Source: Burkholderia sp. WSM2230 (lineage in GTDB: Bacteria > Pseudomonadota > Gammaproteobacteria > Burkholderiales > Burkholderiaceae). Taken from it: a stretch of DNA of 64,000 bases. The notes under the pieces were generated by a model. It saw only the letters and a program-made list of their open reading frames with translations. It had not been told where the DNA came from and did not search any database. The translations under genes and the position numbers were made by a program. This document shows positions 50,082-58,615 of the stretch, in pieces (the stretch's first letter is position 1; each line of letters opens with the position of its first letter). The DNA is taken from assembly GCF_000472445.1 (NCBI RefSeq), contig NZ_AXAJ01000011.1, positions 124,001 through 188,000 of the forward strand, in the 5' to 3' direction.

Positions 50082-51569
50082 ATGAGCCTCGCGATCCGCT
50101 TCGACGACATCCGCAAAGATTTCGGCCCCGTGCGAGTGCTGCACGGCGTGAGCTTCGATCTCGCGCCGGGGCGCATCTACGGTCTGCTCGGCGAGAACGG
50201 CGCGGGCAAGTCGACGCTGATGAAAATTCTCGCCGGCTACGAAACCGCAACCTCGGGCACTTTGCTCGTGGACGGCCGCGCGCAGCAGTTCAGCGGTTCT
50301 CGCGATGCGGAGTCGCAAGGCATCGTGCTGATTCACCAGGAATTCAATCTCGCCGAGCATCTGACGATTGCGCAGAACATGTACCTCGGCCACGAGAAGC
50401 GGCGCGGCTGGTTCGTCGACGATGCCGCGATGCGCACGGAAGCCGCGCGCTATCTTGCGCAGGTCGGTCTCGACAGGGCGCCCGACACGAAGGTGCGCGA
50501 GCTCATCGTCGCGGAAAAGCAGATGGTGGAGATCGCCAAAGCCCTGTCGCGCCGCGCGCGGCTTCTCATCATGGACGAGCCCACGGCCACGCTCACGCCG
50601 TCCGAGACCGAGCGTCTTTTCACGCTGATGGCGAAGCTGAAGGCAGACGGCGTAACTATCGTCTACATCTCGCACAAACTGGATGAGGTCGAGCGCATCA
50701 CCGACGAAGTGATCGTAATGCGCGACGGCCGCTTCGTCGCCCGCAACGAAACCGCGGCGCTGGCACGGCAACAGATGGCGAACCTGATGGTCGGCCGCGA
50801 CGTGTCCGACATGTTCCCCGAGAAGATCACCGTGTCCGCCACCGCGCCCGTTGCGCTCAAAGTGGAAGGACTGACGGTGCCGGATTGGGTCGACGCTCTG
50901 AGCTTCGAAGTGCGCGCAGGTGAAGTGCTGGGTTTTGCGGGACTCGTCGGCGCGGGCCGCACCGAAGCGTTCGAAGCGATCATCGGTTTGCGCAAACGCA
51001 CGGCCGGGCGCATTGGAATCGCGGGCCGTCCCGTGGATCTGAAAAGCCCGCGCGACGCGATGCGCCACGGGCTCACGTATCTCAGCGAGGACCGCAAAGG
51101 CAAGGGCCTGCACGTGAACCTGAGCCTGCAGGACAACGTGACGCTCATGACACTCGAACGCTACGCGCGTCCGCTGCTCGATCTGAAGGCGGGTCGCGAA
51201 GCCCTGAAAAACGCCGTCAGCGAATTCGGCATTCGCACCGGCGATCTGTCGAGCCGCGCGCGCATGCTCTCCGGCGGCAACCAGCAGAAGCTCGCGCTCG
51301 CCAAGTTCCTGCAGCCCGAGCCGGATGTGATCGTGCTCGACGAGCCGACGCGCGGCGTCGACGTCGGTGCCAAACGCGACATCTATTTCCTGATTCATCG
51401 TCTTGCCGCGCAAGGCCGCGCGGTGATCGTCATTTCATCGGAACTCATCGAGTTGATCGGCTTGTGCCATCGCGTCGCCGTGATGCGCGCGGGACGCCTG
51501 CAAGCCACGCTCACGCTCGAACATCTGACCGAAGAGGAGTTGATCGCCCATGCGACCGGCACCCACTGA
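50082..51569 (+). CDS. Sugar ABC transporter ATPase (RbsA-type, two NBDs)
   Basis: This 495-residue ATPase belongs to the CUT2 family. The first half has Walker A GENGAGKSTLMK and Walker B LLIMDEPTATLTPSE. The second half has the degenerate Walker A GLVGAGRTEAFEAIIG, the signature LSGGNQQKLALAKFL and Walker B VIVLDEPTRGVDVGAK. This split of one complete and one degenerate site is normal for RbsA, XylG and FrcA. It overlaps the permease gene by 20 bp. It energises uptake of a monosaccharide or similar polyol. Confidence 0.95.
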   Translation: MSLAIRFDDIRKDFGPVRVLHGVSFDLAPGRIYGLLGENGAGKSTLMKILAGYETATSGTLLVDGRAQQFSGSRDAESQGIVLIHQEFNLAEHLTIAQNMYLGHEKRRGWFVDDAAMRTEAARYLAQVGLDRAPDTKVRELIVAEKQMVEIAKALSRRARLLIMDEPTATLTPSETERLFTLMAKLKADGVTIVYISHKLDEVERITDEVIVMRDGRFVARNETAALARQQMANLMVGRDVSDMFPEKITVSATAPVALKVEGLTVPDWVDALSFEVRAGEVLGFAGLVGAGRTEAFEAIIGLRKRTAGRIGIAGRPVDLKSPRDAMRHGLTYLSEDRKGKGLHVNLSLQDNVTLMTLERYARPLLDLKAGREALKNAVSEFGIRTGDLSSRARMLSGGNQQKLALAKFLQPEPDVIVLDEPTRGVDVGAKRDIYFLIHRLAAQGRAVIVISSELIELIGLCHRVAVMRAGRLQATLTLEHLTEEELIAHATGTH

Positions 51570-52563
51570 AGCCGTGCAATCCGGCCGCGCGTTGCGCTTC
51601 GCGCATCGTCTGTATGCGCTCGGACCGCTCGCCGGACTGATCGCGCTGTGCATCGTCGGTACGCTGCTCAATCGCGATTTCGCCACGCTCGACAACATGA
51701 TGAACGTGCTCACGCGCACGTCGTTCATCGGCATCATTGCGGTGGGCATGACATTCGTGATCATTTCGGGCGGCATCGATCTTTCCGTAGGCTCGATGGC
51801 CGCGCTGATCGCGGGCAGCATGATCTGGCTGATGAACGCGCTCGCGGCGGGCGTCGGCGGCCATACGTTCGCGCCTTTGATGATCGTCACGCTAGGCATC
51901 GTATTCGCGCTCGTATTAGGCGGGCTGTTCGGTTGCGCGCACGGCCTGCTCATCACGAAGGGGCGCATCGAGCCGTTCATCGTCACACTGGGCACGCTTG
52001 GCATCTTTCGCGCGGTGCTGACATGGCTCGCCGACGGCGGCGCGCTGACGCTCGATAATTCGTTATCCGATCTTTATGGGCCGGTGTATTACGCGAGCCT
52101 GTTTGGTGTGCCTGTACCGATCTGGGTGTTTCTCGTGACGGCGGCAGGCGGCGCGCTGATTCTCAATCGCACGGCATTTGGCCGGCACGTCCAGGCTATC
52201 GGCTCGAACGAACAGGTCGCGCGGTACGCGGCGATTCGCGTGGATAGCGTGAAGATCGTCACCTATGTGCTGCTCGGCATTTGCGTGGGCGTGGCGACTG
52301 TGCTGTACGTGCCGCGGCTCGGTTCCGCAACGCCGACCACCGGCCTCTTGTGGGAGCTCGAGGCGATTGCCTCGGTCGTGGTGGGCGGCACGGCGCTCAA
52401 GGGCGGCGAAGGACGCGTGATCGGCACGGTGATCGGCGCGATTCTGTTGTCGGTGATCGCCAATATTCTGAATCTCACCAGCATCATCAGCGTGTATCTG
52501 AACGCGGCAGTGCAGGGCGTGGTGATTATCTTCGTCGCGTTTGTGCAACGCGGACGGCGGTAG
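51550..52563 (+). CDS. Sugar ABC transporter permease (RbsC-type)
   Basis: This is a 337-residue inner-membrane protein with about 8-10 hydrophobic segments. VGMTFVIISGGIDLSVGSMAALIAG and IEAIASVVVGGTALKGGEGRVIGTVIGA-like sequences are CUT2 permease signatures. Its start lies inside the ATPase gene (20-bp overlap), so the two are coupled. It would work as a homodimer with two ATPase copies or one double-NBD protein. Confidence 0.94.
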   Translation: MRPAPTEAVQSGRALRFAHRLYALGPLAGLIALCIVGTLLNRDFATLDNMMNVLTRTSFIGIIAVGMTFVIISGGIDLSVGSMAALIAGSMIWLMNALAAGVGGHTFAPLMIVTLGIVFALVLGGLFGCAHGLLITKGRIEPFIVTLGTLGIFRAVLTWLADGGALTLDNSLSDLYGPVYYASLFGVPVPIWVFLVTAAGGALILNRTAFGRHVQAIGSNEQVARYAAIRVDSVKIVTYVLLGICVGVATVLYVPRLGSATPTTGLLWELEAIASVVVGGTALKGGEGRVIGTVIGAILLSVIANILNLTSIISVYLNAAVQGVVIIFVAFVQRGRR

Positions 52564-52635
52564 CCGTAGCGATTCAAAGTGAAACAACGGAAGGGGCGCA
52601 CAAGCGCTTCATAACAGCAGATAGGAGACGCAACC

Positions 52636-53598
52636 ATGAAACAGGTCATTCGAGCGATCGGCGCCGGCATGCTGGCGTTGGGCATATTGAGCAGCGCGGG
52701 CATTGCGCGAGCCGACGACAAGGTCACGCTAGGCGTCGCGATTCCAACTGCGGACCACGGCTTCACCGGCGGCATTGTCTGGTGGGCCAACAAGGCGAAG
52801 GCCGATCTGGAGAAGGCGCATCCGAATCTCAAGGTGATCGTGAAGACCGCAGCCGGCGCGCCCGAGCAGGCGAACCAGTTGCAGGATCTGGTCACCGTCA
52901 ACAAAATCAATGCGCTTGTGATCTTCCCGTTCGAATCCGCGTCGCTCACGCAGCCGGTCGCACAGGTCAAGAAGAAGGGCGTGTATGTGACGGTGGTGGA
53001 TCGCGGCCTGACCGACACCAGCGCACAGGACGCCTATGTGGCAGGCGACAACACGGCCTTTGGCAGAATCCCCGCGGAATATCTGGCTAAAGCGCTGGAC
53101 GGCAAGGGCGACATCGTCGCGCTGCGCGGCATTCCGACCACGCTCGACAACGAACGCTGGACCGCTTTCACCGGCGTGCTGAAGGGTTATCCGAACATCA
53201 AGATCCTCGACGCGAAATACGCGAACTGGAATCGCGACGACGCGTTCAAGGTGATGCAGGACTACCTCACGCGCTTCAAGCATATCGACGCCGTGTGGGC
53301 CGCCGACGACGACATGGCGGTCGGCGTGCTCAAAGCCATCGACCAGGCGAAGCGCAGCGACATCAAGATCGTGTTCGGCGGCGCGGGCTCGAAGGGCATG
53401 GTGAAGAACGTGATGGACGGCGCGCCGCTCATCAAGGCCGACGTGTCGTACTCGCCGAAATTCATCTACGACGCGATCAAGCTCACGGCCGAGGCGCGCC
53501 TGAAGGGCGAGAAATTGCCTGCCACGACGATCATTCCGTCGGTGCTGATCACGAAGGAAAACGCTAAGGACTTTTACTTCCCGGACTCGCCGTTCTGA
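52636..53598 (+). CDS. Sugar-binding periplasmic protein (RbsB-like)
   Basis: This 320-residue protein has a Sec signal (MKQVIRAIGAGMLALGILSSAGIARA) followed by the periplasmic binding protein I fold: VTLGVAIPTADHGFTGGIVWWANKAK, then PFESASLTQPV and VVDRGLTDTSAQ. The ligand pocket residues resemble CUT2 binders for monosaccharides or polyols, but I cannot name the sugar. A good GGAGA site precedes it in a 72-bp gap after the permease gene. The TADHGFTGG segment is shared by many uncharacterised CUT2 binders next to Gfo/Idh/MocA genes. Confidence 0.93.
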   Translation: MKQVIRAIGAGMLALGILSSAGIARADDKVTLGVAIPTADHGFTGGIVWWANKAKADLEKAHPNLKVIVKTAAGAPEQANQLQDLVTVNKINALVIFPFESASLTQPVAQVKKKGVYVTVVDRGLTDTSAQDAYVAGDNTAFGRIPAEYLAKALDGKGDIVALRGIPTTLDNERWTAFTGVLKGYPNIKILDAKYANWNRDDAFKVMQDYLTRFKHIDAVWAADDDMAVGVLKAIDQAKRSDIKIVFGGAGSKGMVKNVMDGAPLIKADVSYSPKFIYDAIKLTAEARLKGEKLPATTIIPSVLITKENAKDFYFPDSPF

Positions 53599-53641
53599 TC
53601 ATGAGCCGCGCGGCGCGCGCCCGCGTGAAAGGAACCATACG

Positions 53642-54691
53642 ATGAGAACCATCAAAGGCCCGGCGATTTTTCTCGCTCAGTTCATGGGCGACGAGGCGCC
53701 GTTCGACAATCTCGCGCACCTGGCCAGTTGGGCTGCGAGTCTCGGCTTCAAGGGCATTCAGGTGCCGTGCGACGCGCGCCTGATCGATATCGAGCAGGCG
53801 GCGTCGAGTCAGGCGTATTGCGACGAACTGCGCGAAGTGGTGGATAACGCGGGCGTGACGATCACCGAATTGTCGACGCATCTGCAAGGGCAACTCGTCG
53901 CCGTGCACCCCGCCTATGACACCTTGTTCGACGGTTTCGCCACGCCGCACGTGCGCGGCAATCCGGCGGCGCGCACGCAATGGGCCGTCGAGCAACTGAA
54001 GCTCGCGGCAAAGGCGTCGCAGCGTTTGGGGCTCGATACGCATGTGTCGTTTTCCGGCGCGCTCGCCTGGCCGTATCTGTACCCGTGGCCGCAGCGTCCC
54101 GCCGGTTTGATCGAAGCCGCGTTCGAGGAACTGGCGCGCCGCTGGACGCCGATTCTCGACGTGTTCGACGCCGCCGGCGTGAACGTCTGCTATGAACTGC
54201 ATCCGGGCGAAGATCTGCACGACGGCGTCACCTTCGAGCGTTTTCTCGCGGCCGTGAAGCATCATCCGCGCGCGAACATCCTTTACGATCCGAGCCATTT
54301 CGTGTTGCAGCAACTCGACTACCTTGCCTTCATCGACATCTATCACGAGCGCATCAAGGCGTTTCATGTGAAGGACGCCGAGTTCCGGCCGAACGGCAAG
54401 CAGGGCGTGTACGGCGGCTATAGCGGCTGGGTGGAGCGCGCGGGGCGCTTCCGTTCGCTCGGCGACGGGCAGATCGACTTTCGCGCGATCTTCTCGAAGA
54501 TGGCGCAATACGATTTTCCCGGCTGGGCGGTGCTCGAATGGGAATGCGCGCTCAAGCATCCGCATGACGGCGCGCGCGAAGGCGCGCAGTTCATTCGCGA
54601 GCACATCATTCGCGTGGCCGAACATTCATTCGACGACTTCGCGGGCAGCGGTGTCGATGCGGCTCAACTCAAGCGCGTGCTCGGCATCTGA
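53642..54691 (+). CDS. Sugar phosphate isomerase/epimerase family TIM-barrel protein
   Basis: This is a 349-residue protein of the xylose-isomerase-like TIM-barrel family. The divalent metal site is visible: Glu185 (YELHPGED), Asp216 with His219 (YDPSHF), His242 (FHVKDAEF) and Glu299/Glu301 (LEWECA). Such enzymes epimerise or isomerise keto-sugars or, beside Gfo/Idh/MocA dehydrogenases, cleave 3-keto-glycosides. It lies 43 bp after the binding-protein gene and 35 bp before the dehydrogenase. The substrate is inferred only from context. Confidence 0.9.
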   Translation: MRTIKGPAIFLAQFMGDEAPFDNLAHLASWAASLGFKGIQVPCDARLIDIEQAASSQAYCDELREVVDNAGVTITELSTHLQGQLVAVHPAYDTLFDGFATPHVRGNPAARTQWAVEQLKLAAKASQRLGLDTHVSFSGALAWPYLYPWPQRPAGLIEAAFEELARRWTPILDVFDAAGVNVCYELHPGEDLHDGVTFERFLAAVKHHPRANILYDPSHFVLQQLDYLAFIDIYHERIKAFHVKDAEFRPNGKQGVYGGYSGWVERAGRFRSLGDGQIDFRAIFSKMAQYDFPGWAVLEWECALKHPHDGAREGAQFIREHIIRVAEHSFDDFAGSGVDAAQLKRVLGI

Positions 54692-54726
54692 GCGCATGAC
54701 AACGACACATGAAAGGAGCAGGCGCG

Positions 54727-55875
54727 ATGCCATATAGAAGACTCAGACTCGGCATGGTGGGCGGAGGGCAGGGCGCGTTCATCGGCGCGGTGCATCGGAT
54801 CGCGGCGCGGCTCGACGATCGCTTCGAACTGGTGGCAGGCGCGTTGTCGTCCGATCCACAACGGGCACGCGAGAGCGCCGCCCAGGCGGGCATTGCGCGC
54901 AGCTACGACGACTGGCGCGAAATGGCGCGCGCGGAGGCTGCACGCGAGGACGGCATCGACGCCGTGGCCATCGTCACGCCGAACCATCTGCATGCACCGG
55001 TCGCAACGGCGTTTCTCGAAGCCGGCGTCCATGTGGTATGCGACAAGCCGCTCGCCATTTCGCTCGCTGAAGGCGAGGCGCTCGCAAAACTCGCTCGCGA
55101 GAAAAACAGGCTGTTCGCGCTCACGCACACCTACTCAGGCTATCCGCTCGTGCGTCATGCGCGCGAGATGATCGAGGCGGGCGAACTCGGCCAGATCCGT
55201 GTCGTACAGGTCGAATATGCGCAAGATTGGCTCGCGGAGCCAGTCGAAAACGGCGGCTTGAACAAGCAGGCCGGCTGGCGCACGGACCCGGCTTTGGCGG
55301 GCCCGGCGGGTTGTCTCGGCGATATCGGCACGCATGCGTATCATCTCGCGGCGTTCGTCACGGGCATGACACCTGTGGCGCTTTCCGCGGAGTTGCACAC
55401 GTTCGTGCCGGGACGGCGCATCGACGATCATGTGCAAGCCATGCTGCGTTATGCGAACGGCGCGCGCGGCATGCTGTGGGCGAGCCAGGTGGCGAGCGGC
55501 GCGGAAAACGCGTTGCGTCTGCGCGTGTACGGGACGAAGGCGAGCCTTGCGTTCGATCAGGAGCAACCAAACGAATTATGGTTCACGCCGCTTGGCGGCA
55601 CAGCGCAGCGTTTGACGCGCGCTCGCGTGAGCGGCGCGAGCGCGGCGCATGCGACGCGCGTGCCCGCCGGTCATCCCGAAGGTTATCTTGAGGCGTTCGC
55701 GCAGTTGTATAAGGACGCCGCATTGCAGATCGAGGCGCTGGACGAGGGCCGCGCGCTGCCCGCCGAGAGTCTGCTGCTCACTACCGTGGAAGACGGCGTT
55801 GCGGGTCTGCGCTTCATCGACGCGGTGCTTGCAAGCACCGCTGCAAATGGACATTGGCGCGAGATCGCGCCGTAA
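54727..55875 (+). CDS. Gfo/Idh/MocA-family oxidoreductase
   Basis: This 382-residue NAD(P)-dependent dehydrogenase starts at ATG 54727; an ATG at 54709 in the same frame overlaps the AAAGGAG ribosome binding site, so it is not the start. LGMVGGGQGAFIGAVH is the nucleotide-binding loop, VVCDKPLAISLAEGEAL has the conserved Lys-Pro, and CLGDIGTHAYHLAAF carries the catalytic Asp/His. It probably oxidises a ring hydroxyl of a sugar, inositol or glycoside. It is the last gene of the LacI-controlled operon. Confidence 0.92.
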   Translation: MPYRRLRLGMVGGGQGAFIGAVHRIAARLDDRFELVAGALSSDPQRARESAAQAGIARSYDDWREMARAEAAREDGIDAVAIVTPNHLHAPVATAFLEAGVHVVCDKPLAISLAEGEALAKLAREKNRLFALTHTYSGYPLVRHAREMIEAGELGQIRVVQVEYAQDWLAEPVENGGLNKQAGWRTDPALAGPAGCLGDIGTHAYHLAAFVTGMTPVALSAELHTFVPGRRIDDHVQAMLRYANGARGMLWASQVASGAENALRLRVYGTKASLAFDQEQPNELWFTPLGGTAQRLTRARVSGASAAHATRVPAGHPEGYLEAFAQLYKDAALQIEALDEGRALPAESLLLTTVEDGVAGLRFIDAVLASTAANGHWREIAP

Positions 55876-55880
55876 TGGGT

Positions 55881-56141
55881 CTAGCCGCCTTTGCTTTTCT
55901 TGATCTGCGCTTCGAACGCGATATCCAGCTTGCTCGCCTTGCGAGGCTTTTGCGGACCGTAGGCGTCGACGAACTTGACGAAGTCGTCGAGTGTCAGCGG
56001 GTCGGAGACTTTCTTGTCTGTGCCGCCCGATTTGTCGACGAGATAGAAGAGACCGCCCGAGAGACTGATCGCCGCGAACTGCGGATTGCCGCTGCGCGTT
56101 TTCAGCCGCTCGACAGCGTGGATGGCTCGCGTGGTGCGCAT
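55881..56141 (-). CDS. Small conserved-looking hypothetical protein
   Basis: This is an 86-residue protein (MRTTRAIHAVERLKTRSGNP). It has no signal peptide or membrane segment, a beta-rich middle (FAAISLSGGLFYLVDKSGG) and a Lys-rich C-terminus. The composition is coding-like and the gene lies alone, convergent with the dehydrogenase (5-bp gap). I do not recognise the family. Nucleic-acid binding through the basic tail is possible but unsupported. Confidence 0.6.
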   Translation of the reverse strand: MRTTRAIHAVERLKTRSGNPQFAAISLSGGLFYLVDKSGGTDKKVSDPLTLDDFVKFVDAYGPQKPRKASKLDIAFEAQIKKSKGG

Positions 56142-56250
56142 GGTATGGGACTGCCGGTCGGTTGGAGACCACTACTTTAACAATTTCGCTGCGGCAGGGC
56201 GTCTACGCTTTGGGCAGGCGCGCCGCGCCCGCCAGAAGCATGCAAGCCAC

Positions 56251-57411
56251 TCACTGGCTTAGATACACGAACTTGCCGTTCCTGATGATGCCCATCACGC
56301 TCGCGCGCTGGTCCAGGCCCACGTGGTCCTTCGCGCTCGTATTGACGACGCCGTTCGGCACCACCAGTTCGTGCGCGTGTTCAAGCTCGTTGCGCAACGC
56401 GACACGGAAAGCCTGCGTGCCCGGTTGCGCGGTTTTCAGAGCGCGCGTCGCGGCATCCTGCAGACGCGGATAGACGCCGGCTGCATCGCCCGCGAATTGC
56501 GTGACGCTGCCCGCGCCGTATTTCGCTTCGTAATCGTTCGCGAACGCGAGTGCTGCCTTTTTCGCCGGATGATCCGCCGGCAACGTGCGCGCCACCACCA
56601 CCGGCTGCGTCGGGAACAGCGTGCCTTCCACGTCCTTGCCGCCGAGCTTGATGAACTCGGGCGTCGCGATGCCGTGCGTCTGATAGATCGGCCCTTTATA
56701 ACCGCGTTCGATCAGCGTGCGCTGCGGCAGCACAGTCGGCGTGCCCGCGCCGGCAATCAGGATCGCGTCGGGCTTCGCGGCCATCAGCTTGAGAATCTGG
56801 CCGGTCACGCTTGCGTCGGTCCGGTTGTAGCGCTCGGTCGCGACCAGCTGAATGTGGCGCAGCGCCGCGAACTTGCTGAACTCGTTGAGCCAGCTTTCGC
56901 CGTAGCCGTCCGCGAAACCGATGAAGCCCACCGTCTTCACGTTGTGGTTCGACATGTAGCGCGTCATCACGTCGGCCATTGCGCTGTCGGTCTGCGCCAT
57001 CTTGTAGGCCCACACCTTCTTGCCTTCCTGCGGCTCCACCACGCTTGCCGAGCCGATCAGCGTGATCATCGGCGTCTGGCTTTCGGCCACCGGATCGAGC
57101 GCGGCCATTGCAGCCGGCGTGATGTTGGGGCCGACGATCACGTCGACGTGGTCCTCGTTGATCAGCTTGCGGATGTTGCGCACGGCGGCGCCCGGGTCCG
57201 ACGCGTCGTCGAGGAAGATGTAGTCGGCTTTCTGCCCGGCAATCGTCGCCGGCCACATCAGCATCGCGTTCTTGCTCGTGATGCCGATCACGGCTGCGGG
57301 GCCGGTGCTCGACAGGTCGATGCCGACCTTGATGTCGGCGTGCGCGGCGGTGGCGAGCAACAGCGCGCCGAGAGCGGCAATGCCGCGAAGTCTGTTCTTA
57401 TGCGACGTCAT
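56251..57411 (-). CDS. Periplasmic binding protein, branched-chain amino acid (LivK) type, orphan
   Basis: This is a 386-residue family 1-type solute-binding protein. The start is ATG 57411 with a Sec signal ending ATAAHA; the longer open frame upstream only crosses cysB. The mature part reads DIKVGIDLSSTGPAAVIGITSKNAM, then LIGSASVVEPQEGKKVWAYKMAQTD and GFADGYGESWLNEFSK. No permease or ATPase is nearby. It lies 44 bp downstream of cysB on the same strand, so it may be co-transcribed with that regulator. The ligand may be a sulfur- or amino-acid-type compound; this is inference. Confidence 0.9.
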   Translation of the reverse strand: MTSHKNRLRGIAALGALLLATAAHADIKVGIDLSSTGPAAVIGITSKNAMLMWPATIAGQKADYIFLDDASDPGAAVRNIRKLINEDHVDVIVGPNITPAAMAALDPVAESQTPMITLIGSASVVEPQEGKKVWAYKMAQTDSAMADVMTRYMSNHNVKTVGFIGFADGYGESWLNEFSKFAALRHIQLVATERYNRTDASVTGQILKLMAAKPDAILIAGAGTPTVLPQRTLIERGYKGPIYQTHGIATPEFIKLGGKDVEGTLFPTQPVVVARTLPADHPAKKAALAFANDYEAKYGAGSVTQFAGDAAGVYPRLQDAATRALKTAQPGTQAFRVALRNELEHAHELVVPNGVVNTSAKDHVGLDQRASVMGIIRNGKFVYLSQ

Positions 57412-57455
57412 TGGGTGGGTCTCCGTAGGCGGAAAATGCGAAGCGTGGTAATGAA

Positions 57456-58397
57456 TCAAAGTTCGTAGGTTTCGTGTTCGCCCTTGAGCGCCTGTTCGAT
57501 CAGCTTGCGGTTCAGGCCCGGCGAGAGCAGTTCGACGAGCGTGTACACATAGCCGCGCAGATACGCGCCCTGTTTGAGCGCGATTCGCGTGACGTTGCTG
57601 CCGAACAGGTGGCCGACGGGCATTGCGCGCAGATGGCGGTCGCGCTCGGCATTGAAAGCGATATCCGCCATGATGCCGACGCCGAGGCCCAGCTCGACGT
57701 AGGTCTTGATTACGTCGGCGTCGATTGCCTCCAGCACGATGTCCGGATGCAGGTTGCGCAGCCGGAACGCCTCGTTGATCTTGCTGCGGCCGGCGAAGGC
57801 GTTGTCGTAAGTAATCAGCGGATACTGGGTCAGATCGTCCAGCGACAACAGCTTGCGGTCGAGCAGCGGGTGATCCGGCTGCATCACCGCGACGTGATGC
57901 CACTGAAAGCACGGCAGTGAGACCAGTTCCTTGTAGTTGGAGATGGCCTCCGTGGCGATGGCAAGGTCCGCCTGATCGTGCAGCACCATCTCGGCCACCT
58001 GCGTCGGGCTACCTTGCAGGATCGAAAGGTGGACCTTGGGAAAGCGCTTCTTGAACTCGGCGATGGCGGCCGGCAGCGAGTAGCGCGCCTGCGTGTGAGT
58101 AGCGGCGATCACGAGGTTGCCCTGGTCTTGCGCCGCGTAGTCCTTGCCGACCCGCTTGAGGCTCTCCACTTCCTGCAGAATCCGCTCCACCGACTGCAGA
58201 ATGATCCGGCCGGGCTCGGTCAGCGAGCGCACGCGCTTGCCGTGCCGCGTGAAGATTTCCACGCCCAGCTCGTCCTCGAGCTCGATGATCGCCTTTGAAA
58301 CGCCCGGCTGGCTTGTATACAGCGCCTTGGCCGCTTCGGTCAGGTTGAAGTTCTGCCGCACAGCCTCGCGCACGAAGCGGAACTGGTGCAGGTTCAT
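57456..58397 (-). CDS. cysB: CysB-family LysR regulator
   Basis: This 313-residue regulator has a winged HTH at residues about 1-60 (LHQFRFVREAVRQNFNLTEAAKALYTSQPGVSKAI) and the CysB-type effector domain with ATHTQARYSLPAAI, where the conserved Thr residues contact sulfate or acetylserine in CysB and Cbl. It is divergent from the cysI operon across a 218-bp AT-rich region, the usual arrangement for direct control. It should activate sulfate assimilation genes when sulfur is scarce. Confidence 0.93.
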   Translation of the reverse strand: MNLHQFRFVREAVRQNFNLTEAAKALYTSQPGVSKAIIELEDELGVEIFTRHGKRVRSLTEPGRIILQSVERILQEVESLKRVGKDYAAQDQGNLVIAATHTQARYSLPAAIAEFKKRFPKVHLSILQGSPTQVAEMVLHDQADLAIATEAISNYKELVSLPCFQWHHVAVMQPDHPLLDRKLLSLDDLTQYPLITYDNAFAGRSKINEAFRLRNLHPDIVLEAIDADVIKTYVELGLGVGIMADIAFNAERDRHLRAMPVGHLFGSNVTRIALKQGAYLRGYVYTLVELLSPGLNRKLIEQALKGEHETYEL

Positions 58398-58615
58398 ATA
58401 TAACCTCTCCGCATATCAAAAGAATTTTTTAGTCGTTTGAAATATAAGGCGAGTTTATTACGATCTGTCCATCTTTTTCAATATGGATATCTGTATTTGT
58501 TATAAGCAAATGAGAGATAGGTCTAAACCCTGACTCGCAGATGCTGACAAACACAGACGTCCAGAGCGCGGCGGAACCGGACCGCTGTGTGTAACGCAAA
58601 AATTGGGGTCCCCGA
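58398..58615. promoter_or_regulatory. Divergent cysB-cysI control region
   Basis: This 218-bp region is clearly AT-rich (runs such as AAAAGAATTTTTTAG and ATATGGATATCTGTATTTGTTATAAG) against the GC-rich surroundings. That fits LysR/CysB binding and two promoters. A TATAAG hexamer at about 58501-58506 may be a -10 for cysI. I cannot place the CysB boxes exactly. Confidence 0.55.

Noticed and set aside
57412..57912. N-terminal extension of the LivK-type binding protein
   Set aside because: The extra residues cross the cysB gene in another frame; a signal peptide starts at 57411.
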